The notes below the pieces were generated by a model. That model was not told the origin of the DNA, did not search any database, and was given only the letters and a program-made list of their open reading frames with translations. Shown here piece by piece: positions 1-5,555 of a stretch of 64,000 nucleotides of DNA. The stretch covers positions 287,454 to 351,453 of the forward strand of contig NZ_ADEV01000004.1 in NCBI RefSeq assembly GCF_000263635.1, read 5' to 3'. Numbering within the stretch: position 1 is the stretch's first letter; each line of letters starts with the position of its first letter. This DNA is from Gardnerella greenwoodii 00703Dmash (lineage in GTDB: Bacteria; Actinomycetota; Actinomycetes; Actinomycetales; Bifidobacteriaceae). The position numbers and the translations under genes were made by a program.

Positions 1-232
1 CAAAGAGAATAAGACTCTCGTCATCAAGGGCGGTTTCGCAGATGGAACTGTTTACGATGCCGAAGGTGCAAAGCAGCTTGCAGACTTGAAGTCTCGCCCA
101 CAGTTGCTTTCCGAAATGGCCGGCGCGCTCAAGGGCACCATGTCCAAGGCCGCCTACCTGTTCAACGCATTGCCAACCAAGACGGTGCGTACTATCGACG
201 CTTTGCGCGAGAAGCAGGAAAAGGCCGCTTGA
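1..232 (+). CDS. rplJ: 50S ribosomal protein L10 (3' end only)
   Basis: The window opens inside this gene; codons run from base 2 to the TGA at 230-232, giving the last 76 residues. The visible part contains LVIKGGFADG and ends in a Lys/Glu/Ala-rich helix (TIDALREKQEKAA), as expected for L10, whose C-terminal helix carries the L7/L12 dimers. It lies 97 bp upstream of rplL in the usual rplJL arrangement. The N-terminal RNA-binding part and any leader lie outside the window. Confidence 0.93.
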   Translation, partial: KENKTLVIKGGFADGTVYDAEGAKQLADLKSRPQLLSEMAGALKGTMSKAAYLFNALPTKTVRTIDALREKQEKAA

Positions 233-329
233 TTCCCTTGCAGCTTGCTGCATGAGACCAACCAATAATAAAAATGTTATGGTCGTAAGGCACACCGTGT
301 GCCTGGCCAAGTAAGAAAGGAAGCCAATT

Positions 330-710
330 ATGGCTAAGCTCACTAGTGAAGAGCTTCTTGAAGCTTTTGGTGAAATGACCCTCGTTGAGCTCTCTGAGTT
401 CGTCAAGGCCTTTGAAGAGAAGTTCGACGTCGAGGCTGCTGCCCCTGTCGCCGCTGTTGCCGCTGCTCCAGCTGCTGCTGGCGCTGCTGAGGAAGAGAAG
501 GACGAGTTCGACGTCATTCTCACCGCTGCTGGCGACAAGAAGATTGCAGTCATTAAGGCTGTTCGCGCTTTGACCAACCTCGGCTTGGCTGAAGCTAAGG
601 CTCTCGTTGACGGCGCTCCAAAGCCAGTTCTCGAGAAGGCTAAGAAGGAAGATGCTGAGAAGGCTAAGGCTGCCCTCGAAGAGGCCGGCGCTTCCGTGGA
701 ACTTAAGTAG
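330..710 (+). CDS. rplL: 50S ribosomal protein L7/L12
   Basis: Acidic 126-residue stalk protein that recruits translation factors to the ribosome. The N-terminal dimerisation helix (about residues 1-35) is followed by an Ala-rich hinge (about 36-55) and the globular C-terminal domain with the [18 protein letters not shown] motif and the final ASVELK. Length matches the family (120-130). ATG 330 has a purine-rich ribosome site (aagaaaggaag) at about 312-322. It is followed by a strong terminator. Confidence 0.98.
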   Translation: MAKLTSEELLEAFGEMTLVELSEFVKAFEEKFDVEAAAPVAAVAAAPAAAGAAEEEKDEFDVILTAAGDKKIAVIKAVRALTNLGLAEAKALVDGAPKPVLEKAKKEDAEKAKAALEEAGASVELK

Positions 711-770
711 TTCTAGCTTTTTATTGCTTTGCGTGTAGCGCAGTTTTAGGCGTGTGCGCATAGTGAATAA

Positions 771-801
771 GGCGGTAGGATTTATTCCTGCCGCCTTTTT
801 T
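771..801 (+). terminator. Rho-independent terminator of rplJL
   Basis: A 10-bp stem (GGCGGTAGGA with TCCTGCCGCC, one G-U pair), 5-nt loop and a run of six T. It closes the rplJL transcript. Confidence 0.9.
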
Positions 802-899
802 GTTGCGCGTTTGCTGGCAGAGAAAATGGGTTATAGGCCAAAAGTGTGTAAAGCTAGTCTGATGAATATTCTGTGGAATAAGCCACAAGTCTCAACACT

Positions 900-1183
900 G
901 TTAAAAACTCAGTCAACAAACTGAGAAAGTAACACTGATAGCCCAAATACCGTTACTAACTCAGCTAACAAACTGAGAAAGTAACACTGATAGCCCAAAT
1001 ATCGTTACTAACTCAGCTAACAAACTGAGAAAGTAACACTGATAGCCCAAATACCGTTACTAACTCAGCTAACAAACTGAGAAAACAACGGTTATGTGTT
1101 ACTGGTGCAGTATGTAGACTGCGTTAGTAACGAATAATTGCGATTTATCGTTACTTGCGCAGTAGACAATCTGCGTTAGTAAC
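900..1183. repeat. Array of six 34-bp palindromes with 52-bp period
   Basis: Palindromes start at 900, 952, 1004, 1056, 1098 and 1150. Each is 34 bp: a 13-nt arm, an 8-nt centre and a 13-nt arm. The outer arm GTTACT/AGTAAC is shared. The inner arm is CTCAG/CTGAG in the first four and TGCAG/CTGCG or CGCAG/CTGCG in the last two, so both sides changed together. Spacers are 18 bp except 8 bp between the fourth and fifth. The first left arm and fourth right arm are decayed. Function unknown; it could be a hairpin-forming mobile element array, a protein-binding array or a set of recombination sites. Confidence 0.85.
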
Positions 1184-1466
1184 GAATAGGTTATGAGAGA
1201 GGTTGCGGCGTGTGTGGTCTCCGCGCGTGTCGCGCTGTGAGTGGCGGTTTTTCAAGGGTTTGGGGGCGGTGTGGGGGAGCGGCGGCGAGTTTCCTGAGAG
1301 TTTTCTGAGAAAAATCTTTGAAAATCTTGAAATAGTATTTTTTACGATTAAACAGTGTAGTTTGTTGTATTTTTTATGGTTTTACGAGCTTTTACTGGAA
1401 TATTTTTGTAATTTTGATGATATTTTCTGTGTTGGCTGCTTGTTTCTGCTCTTGACTTTTTCGAAC

Positions 1467-1476
1467 GGGGGGGGGG
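1467..1476. repeat. Poly-G tract (10 G)
   Basis: Ten consecutive G in AT-rich DNA, 124 bp upstream of the LAKTG surface-protein gene at 1601. Homopolymer tracts of this length are prone to slipped-strand change. Its position in a promoter region would suit phase-variable expression. No coding role is visible. Confidence 0.8.
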
Positions 1477-1490
1477 TATGTTAATAACAG

Positions 1491-1526
1491 CTTTCAGCTA
1501 GATGCTCTATCTGAAAGTTATCCACA
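1491..1526. promoter_or_regulatory. Hairpin and DnaA-box-like site upstream of surface protein
   Basis: CTTTCAG (1491-1497) and CTGAAAG (1511-1517) form a 7-bp inverted repeat. Directly after it lies TTATCCACA (1518-1526), which matches the DnaA-box consensus. A single box proves nothing; the pair may be an operator for the gene at 1601. The rest of 1184-1600 shows no convincing gene: a 93-codon frame from 1203 runs through the poly-G tract and has no ribosome site. Confidence 0.4.
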
Positions 1527-1600
1527 AGAGATTGATTTTGTGGGTTTATGTTTTTTTCACTGCGTTTTAAGCGTGGTGGAGAAGAAGAAAGGAAAATATT

Positions 1601-2356
1601 ATGTTTAACAAGAAGGCTATCGCCGCACTCGCTGCTGGCGCCACCCTCGTTTCCGGCTTGGCTTTTGCTGCTCCAGCAATGGCTGATGCTAAGTTACCTG
1701 CTGATGCTATTGCAAATGCTAAGAAGCAGGAACAGGCTGATAAAGATGAGTTGGCTAAAAAGGTTGAAGAGAACAAAGCTAAGGAAAATAAGGCAGTTTT
1801 AGATAATCTCGATAAGTCCAAGGCTTTTGACAACTTCCTTAACGGTTCCGAAAAGGGAGACATTGTAAATGGTTCTTTGAGCACCTTGAATGGTCGTGGT
1901 GCTGCAGAGGTTTCAGCAGCTAGGTCCAAGGCTAATGAAGCTACTGCTGCTTTGAATGCTTTGAAGGCTAAGTGGGCTGATATGTTGGCTCAGGCTGATT
2001 ATCTTGACGCTGAAGGTGAACATGAAGCTGCTGCTGCTTTGCGTAAGTCTTACTACACTAATGTTCCATTCTTAGATAGTATTTCTGCTGCTACTAAGAC
2101 TGAGAAGGAAGCCAAGGATGAGCTTGCTAAAGCTGAGAAGGCTTACAAGGAAAGTAAGGAACGCTTTGCTAAGTTCTTGAACAATCTTGGTGGCAAGAAG
2201 GCCGATGTTAAGAAGTCTGATAAGAAGTCTGATAAGAAGGCTGATGCTAAGAAGGCTGCTCCATTGGCTAAGACCGGTGCTGCTGTAGCTTTGGCTGCTG
2301 TTGCTGCTTCCGTGCTTGCTGGCATGGGTGTTGCTCTTCGCAAGGTCCGTCACTAA
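1601..2356 (+). CDS. LAKTG-anchored cell-surface protein
   Basis: 251-residue secreted protein. It begins with a signal peptide (MFNKKAIAALAAG..., cleavage probably after APAMA, residue about 28). A long Ala/Lys/Glu-rich helical, probably coiled-coil region follows, then a Lys/Asp repeat stretch (KKSDKKSDKKADAKK). The C-terminus has LAKTG at residues 222-226, a hydrophobic segment and the basic tail RKVRH. That is a sortase signal of the LAxTG type typical of class E sortases in Actinobacteria. ATG 1601 has a good ribosome site (gaagaaaggaaaa). No enzymatic domain is recognisable; a wall-attached helical stalk or adhesin is my inference. The 10-G tract upstream suggests variable expression. 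Confidence 0.85.
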   Translation: MFNKKAIAALAAGATLVSGLAFAAPAMADAKLPADAIANAKKQEQADKDELAKKVEENKAKENKAVLDNLDKSKAFDNFLNGSEKGDIVNGSLSTLNGRGAAEVSAARSKANEATAALNALKAKWADMLAQADYLDAEGEHEAAAALRKSYYTNVPFLDSISAATKTEKEAKDELAKAEKAYKESKERFAKFLNNLGGKKADVKKSDKKSDKKADAKKAAPLAKTGAAVALAAVAASVLAGMGVALRKVRH

Positions 2357-2399
2357 GCTTTTAGCACATTAAGTGTGTTGATTGTTTAATGATTTGTTT

Positions 2400-2433
2400 G
2401 TGAGCGCACTGTATGTGAGTATGGTGCGCTCAC
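2400..2433 (+). terminator. Probable terminator after the surface protein
   Basis: Perfect 10-bp inverted repeat GTGAGCGCAC/GTGCGCTCAC with a 14-nt loop, 44 bp after the stop codon. The T run after it is weak (ttgttaaatcttt). Confidence 0.55.
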
Positions 2434-2624
2434 TTGTTAAATCTTTCACTCAACGTGCCGCAAGGGCTTTATGTTTTTGCAGCGGGTTTGCTTTCGGGCT
2501 TTTGCATGATTCTACTGTTTTGCCAAATCTCTTTCTTCACGGTAGTGTTGTGCGCTGGTTTTCGATGGCGTGACTGTTGAGTGTTTGGCTGGCTTGTTTG
2601 TTAGGGAAACGAGTCGGTTTTGTT

Positions 2625-2678
2625 AAAGGGCTTGGGTTTGGTGCTACTAGGGGCATCAGATTCCAGGCCCTTTCTTTT
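2625..2678 (+). terminator. Terminator-like hairpin without an obvious gene upstream
   Basis: AAAGGGCTTGG (2625-2635) pairs with CCAGGCCCTTT (2663-2673, one G-U pair) and is followed by ctttttat. The loop is long (27 nt). It could end a small RNA transcribed from about 2434-2624, for which I see no other support, or serve as a second terminator of the surface-protein gene. Confidence 0.45.
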
Positions 2679-2723
2679 TATGCGTCTGTTTGCTGCGGTG
2701 TGAGTGCTGCTTGTTGGTGCGAT

Positions 2724-2761
2724 GCGACAGAAACGACTAAGCGTTGAGTAGTTTATGTCGC
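2724..2761. repeat. 38-bp dispersed palindrome, copy A
   Basis: Left arm GCGAC-AG-AAAC-G-ACT, 8-nt centre AAGCGTTG, right arm AGT-A-GTTT-AT-GTCGC. The same element recurs at 3884-3921 and 3936-3973 with the shared core AGTAGTTTA. Confidence 0.75.
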
Positions 2762-2800
2762 CACTGCTTTGTCTACGCTGCGAAACGGATTAAAAATCAA

Positions 2801-2935
2801 AAGTTTAGGTCATTGATAACCTAAACTTCTAAAAATCAAAAGTTTAGGTCACGAATAACCTAAACTTGTAAAAAATCAAAGTTTAGGTCACGAATAACCT
2901 AAACTTGTAAAAAATCAAAGTTTAAGACATAGTAT
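2801..2935. repeat. 39-bp tandem repeats, each with a 28-bp palindrome
   Basis: Units start at 2801, 2840, 2879 and (truncated) 2918, a constant 39-bp period. Each full unit is AAGTTTAGGT, an 8-nt centre (cattgata or cacgaata) and ACCTAAACTT, perfect 10-bp arms, separated by 11 bp of A-rich spacer. Not a CRISPR: the spacers are nearly identical. Confidence 0.85.
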
Positions 2936-3096
2936 TTATAAGTTAAGTAAGATTCAGAATAATTACGAGAAGCTGGTTATTACTTTGAGCAAGGCTTTGG
3001 ACGATGATTACGACGGCATTCGCGTTGAAAACATTGTTGATTATGGGAAAATAAGTAAAGATTTAGCTATAATTTGGCACTTATCTGTGTAATAAT

Positions 3097-3399
3097 CTAC
3101 GCCGAAACGAGTGGCTGTATCTTTCCTATGCTGGATTCGTCAAATCGCAGAATGTCGTAGTCGAGTTGGAGATTGAGCCAAAAATTGGGAGTTGTTCTAA
3201 AAGCTTTAGATAGCTTGTATGCCATTGCTACGCTGATTGCGCGTTTGCCGTTTAAGATTTCTCCGATTGCTGTTTGGGATACACCGATAGTGTGAGAAAG
3301 TTTGTATGAGCTGATTTTAAGCGGTTCCATAAATTCTTCGCGCAAAATTTCGCCAGGAGTGCTCAAGTAGTTATCTGTGGTAGTCGTCGAAGTAGACAT
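3097..3399 (-). CDS. higA: HigA-type antitoxin (XRE helix-turn-helix)
   Basis: 100-residue DNA-binding protein. After a short Ser/Thr-rich start comes the HigA signature PGEILREEFMEPL, then a helix-turn-helix (ISSYKLSHTIGVSQTAIGEI, LNGKRAISVAMAYKLS) and the family's FWLNLQLDYD. HigA antitoxins bind and neutralise HigB and repress their own promoter. The start ATG (3399) overlaps the toxin gene by 29 nt, so the two are translationally linked in the higBA order (toxin first). Family assignment is firm; activity is untested. Confidence 0.88.
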   Translation of the reverse strand: MSTSTTTTDNYLSTPGEILREEFMEPLKISSYKLSHTIGVSQTAIGEILNGKRAISVAMAYKLSKAFRTTPNFWLNLQLDYDILRFDESSIGKIQPLVSA

Positions 3400-3658
3400 C
3401 GTAAGCTTCTTTCGTATTGTTGTTCCATTTGAAAATTAGTCTGTATTGTTTATTTACTCTTATGCTCCAGTATCCAAGTAGATTGCCTTTGAGTGGCTCA
3501 AGATGATTTCCTGGCGGTGCTTTAAGATCTTGTAAATCGTATGCAGCTTCTAGTATTTGCAGCTTTCTTTTTAGGATTTTTTCTAATCCAGTGGGATAAC
3601 CTTTTGGGTATGGACCGCCGTATAGGTAATCATTAAGTTCCTTTTCTCTGGTTTCCAT
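3371..3658 (-). CDS. higB: HigB-type toxin (RelE superfamily mRNA interferase)
   Basis: The C-terminal two thirds is typical HigB: LKRKLQILEAAYDLQDLKAP, PGNHLEPLKG, WSIRVNKQYRLIFKW and AYDVYFDDYH. HigB toxins cut mRNA on the ribosome. I start it at ATG 3658 (METREKEL, 95 residues, close to the usual about 92), because a good promoter with an operator-like palindrome ends 7 nt before it. Upstream in-frame starts (ATG 3676, TTG 3724) would place coding sequence over that promoter. No Shine-Dalgarno is seen, so the message may be leaderless. The usual N-terminal SF..K segment is poorly conserved here. Confidence 0.82.
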   Translation of the reverse strand: METREKELNDYLYGGPYPKGYPTGLEKILKRKLQILEAAYDLQDLKAPPGNHLEPLKGNLLGYWSIRVNKQYRLIFKWNNNTKEAYDVYFDDYHR

Positions 3659-3664
3659 AGAACT

Positions 3665-3693
3665 ATAGTAATGCATTGCGTTACTAATGTAAA
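3665..3693 (-). promoter_or_regulatory. higBA promoter with palindromic operator
   Basis: On the minus strand: -35 TTTACA (3693-3688), 17-bp spacer, -10 TACTAT (3670-3665). A 19-bp imperfect palindrome, AGTAATGCATTGCGTTACT (3667-3685), fills the spacer and touches the -10. This is where an autorepressing HigA would be expected to bind. Confidence 0.6.
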
Positions 3694-3781
3694 GCGTGAG
3701 TATTATTTGTGTTAGAGCTATCAAGTGTTTATTATGCTGTTTTTAGTTGATTTTTGATTAATGTCGTTTATTTTTGGCTAC

Positions 3782-3790
3782 GGGGGGGGG
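3782..3790. repeat. Poly-G tract (9 G)
   Basis: Nine consecutive G between the divergent higBA promoter and the FHA-protein gene. It lies 294 bp upstream of the chosen GTG start (4085) but in an open frame that continues without a stop into the FHA protein (from ATG 3761). Slippage here would change either promoter geometry or the frame of a possible N-terminal extension. Confidence 0.75.
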
Positions 3791-3883
3791 TGCTTTTATA
3801 TGATTGTTGATGAACTTCTGGCTTTACTTTTATCAATCTGTCAGTTGTTTCAACGTGTAATATTTGCGCTTTTGCGGAAGATT

Positions 3884-3921
3884 TCGGCCAAAACGACTCA
3901 GCGTCGAGTAGTTTATGTCGC
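3884..3921. repeat. 38-bp dispersed palindrome, copy B
   Basis: Core AAACGACT - CAGCGTCG - AGTAGTTTATGTCG; matches copy A (2724-2761) in 8 of 8 left-core and 14 of 14 right-core positions. The outer left arm has diverged. Confidence 0.75.
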
Positions 3922-3935
3922 CTACGCAAGAAAAT

Positions 3936-3973
3936 CCGACCAAAACGTCACGCGCGTGAGTAGTTTAGGTCGG
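3936..3973. repeat. 38-bp dispersed palindrome, copy C
   Basis: CCGACC-A-AAAC at left and GTTT-A-GGTCGG at right around TCACGCGCGTGA, itself a perfect palindrome. It lies 14 bp from copy B, in the region upstream of the FHA gene. Confidence 0.75.
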
Positions 3974-4084
3974 CTACGTAAATATGTAACATTTTTATGC
4001 GAAAAATCAATAAAAAGTAGCGCAATATACACAAAGCATGACACAATAGAAGGTAGTGTATGTTTTCTGAAGGGAGCAGATCAC

Positions 4085-5539
4085 GTGAGTGAGCGACAAG
4101 TCGTGCAGCGCTGGATGATTACAGTAGGCGGTGTTGAGCAGGCGCGCATTGGAGCAGGCCAGTCGGTTGAGATTGGTAGAAAGCCTATACGCCCATTGCG
4201 TGAAGATGGATTTAAGCGCATTGACATAGTAGATAATAAGCGTTCTATGTCTAAGCGCCATGCGCTACTCATTGTTGATCCTAAAGGCGTGGCAACAATA
4301 CGCGATTTACATTCAACAAACGGAACTTACTTAGTTGGCTCAAACGGTGATTTGTTGCGACTTGACCCAGATGTTGATTTCCAGCTTCCAGACAGTTTAA
4401 TGCGAATGCAGTTTGGCGATGTTCCTGTTGATTTTGTGCGCGTAGAAGATGAAGTTCAGGAAGAAGAGCATAGTAATGTGCGCGACTTATTCTCTTATGC
4501 CACTGATGATGAAAAGCATGAAGAGCCTGCCGCGTCTGGCTTGTCGGTAGATCAGATTCTTGATTTGCGCGCGGGCGAGCCGACTGGAATTTTCCACGCA
4601 CAGTCGGTGTCGGAGCCTGGATTGTCTTGGCAAAAAGGCCAATCTATTAAGGATGCGCTTGAGGGTACTGCGTCGGCTGATTCTGCGTCTGCTGATTCTG
4701 AGCAGATTGATTCAGCGTCGGTTGATTCAGATCCAATCAATGCTGCACCAATTAATCACGATGTAACAGTTCCTGTTGTTTTGGAGCAGCAGGAAGCGCC
4801 TGTTGAGCCGCGTAATTTGTTTGCGGACGCTCGAGCGGAAAGTGAAAATGCTCAAGCAGAGAGCGAAAATGCTCAAGTTGCGCAATCTCAGGCAGAACCG
4901 CTTCAAGCAGAACCTCTTAATGTAGAGCCTCTTCAGGCAGAGCAATCTCAAGCAGAATCCGCTCAAGCTGAGTCCTATGAAACAGAATCAGATAAAGTTG
5001 AATCAGCTGAAACCGAATCACCTGAAACCGAATCGGCTGAAACAGAACCAGCTGAAATCAAGCCTTCCAACACCGCATCAAATCCATTAGAGGGTAATCG
5101 ATATTACTTAACTCACGAAGACTCTAATAAAGCGTACGAAAATTACACAAATATAGGTCCGCTTGATTCGCGCTTCACGGCCACAAGTATTGATATTAGC
5201 GATATTAGCGATATTAGTGGTATTGATTCCGACGCATCTTATACTCCTGCTTTTGAACCAGGATCCGTATTTGAAAAAGTATCGAAAGGTGAGTTCGACG
5301 CTCAGCAAAATATTGTAGAGGCTGGCGGATTCACTTCTAAAGAAGCAGAAGAAAGCACAGATTTTTCAAAGCAATTTGAAATGGCTCAACATTCCGAATT
5401 GCTGCCATACTTAGCTTCAAATCCTGGATTGTACGACGACTTATACGCTTGGCTTGCAGCACAAGGCAATGCGGATGTAGATGCAGCACTTGCGCGTAAC
5501 AGCGGTTATAGTGCATACCGTAAAGCTATTGAACAGTAA
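4085..5539 (+). CDS. FHA-domain protein with acidic linker and helical-repeat tail
   Basis: 484 residues. The forkhead-associated domain (about residues 10-115) shows the phosphothreonine-binding pattern: GRKP, then RSMSKRHA and DLHSTNGTYL. A long low-complexity linker rich in Gln, Glu, Ser and Ala follows (about 120-360), with repeats such as AEPLQ/ETES. The last 75 residues (HSELLPYLASNPGLYDDLYAWLAAQG...) resemble the actinobacterial leucine-rich-repeat-variant motif. I start at GTG 4085, which has a clear ribosome site (gaagggag, 4069-4076). The frame stays open back to ATG 3761, but that part is filled with palindromes. It lies 16 bp before the helicase-like gene, so the two are probably one operon. 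FHA proteins bind Thr-phosphorylated partners; no kinase is present nearby. Confidence 0.82.
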   Translation: MSERQVVQRWMITVGGVEQARIGAGQSVEIGRKPIRPLREDGFKRIDIVDNKRSMSKRHALLIVDPKGVATIRDLHSTNGTYLVGSNGDLLRLDPDVDFQLPDSLMRMQFGDVPVDFVRVEDEVQEEEHSNVRDLFSYATDDEKHEEPAASGLSVDQILDLRAGEPTGIFHAQSVSEPGLSWQKGQSIKDALEGTASADSASADSEQIDSASVDSDPINAAPINHDVTVPVVLEQQEAPVEPRNLFADARAESENAQAESENAQVAQSQAEPLQAEPLNVEPLQAEQSQAESAQAESYETESDKVESAETESPETESAETEPAEIKPSNTASNPLEGNRYYLTHEDSNKAYENYTNIGPLDSRFTATSIDISDISDISGIDSDASYTPAFEPGSVFEKVSKGEFDAQQNIVEAGGFTSKEAEESTDFSKQFEMAQHSELLPYLASNPGLYDDLYAWLAAQGNADVDAALARNSGYSAYRKAIEQ

Positions 5540-5555
5540 GTGAGTAGGTGGGAAA

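Larger units (their letters stand above)
2434..3096. other. Gene-poor spacer with palindromes
   Basis: No convincing gene is seen. A 63-codon frame at 2382-2573 overlaps the terminator stem, has no ribosome site and resembles nothing I know. The stretch holds a terminator-like hairpin (2625-2678), one 38-bp palindrome (2724-2761) and an array of 39-bp repeats (2801-2935). Confidence 0.6.

Noticed and set aside
900..1183. CRISPR array
   Set aside because: The segments between repeats are themselves nearly identical, the period is carried by the whole 52-bp unit, and no cas genes are in the window.
1203..1484. 93-codon gene upstream of the LAKTG protein
   Set aside because: No ribosome site, composition unlike a protein, runs through the poly-G tract and ends at once after it.
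1518..1526. Replication origin from DnaA boxes (1518 and 9859)
   Set aside because: Two isolated TTATCCACA matches 8 kb apart, no cluster, no AT-rich unwinding region, no dnaA or dnaN nearby.
2382..2573. 63-codon gene
   Set aside because: Overlaps the terminator stem, no Shine-Dalgarno, no recognisable similarity.
2801..2935. Second CRISPR-like array
   Set aside because: The 11-bp spacers are A-rich and almost the same; the repeats are palindromes with only three full copies.
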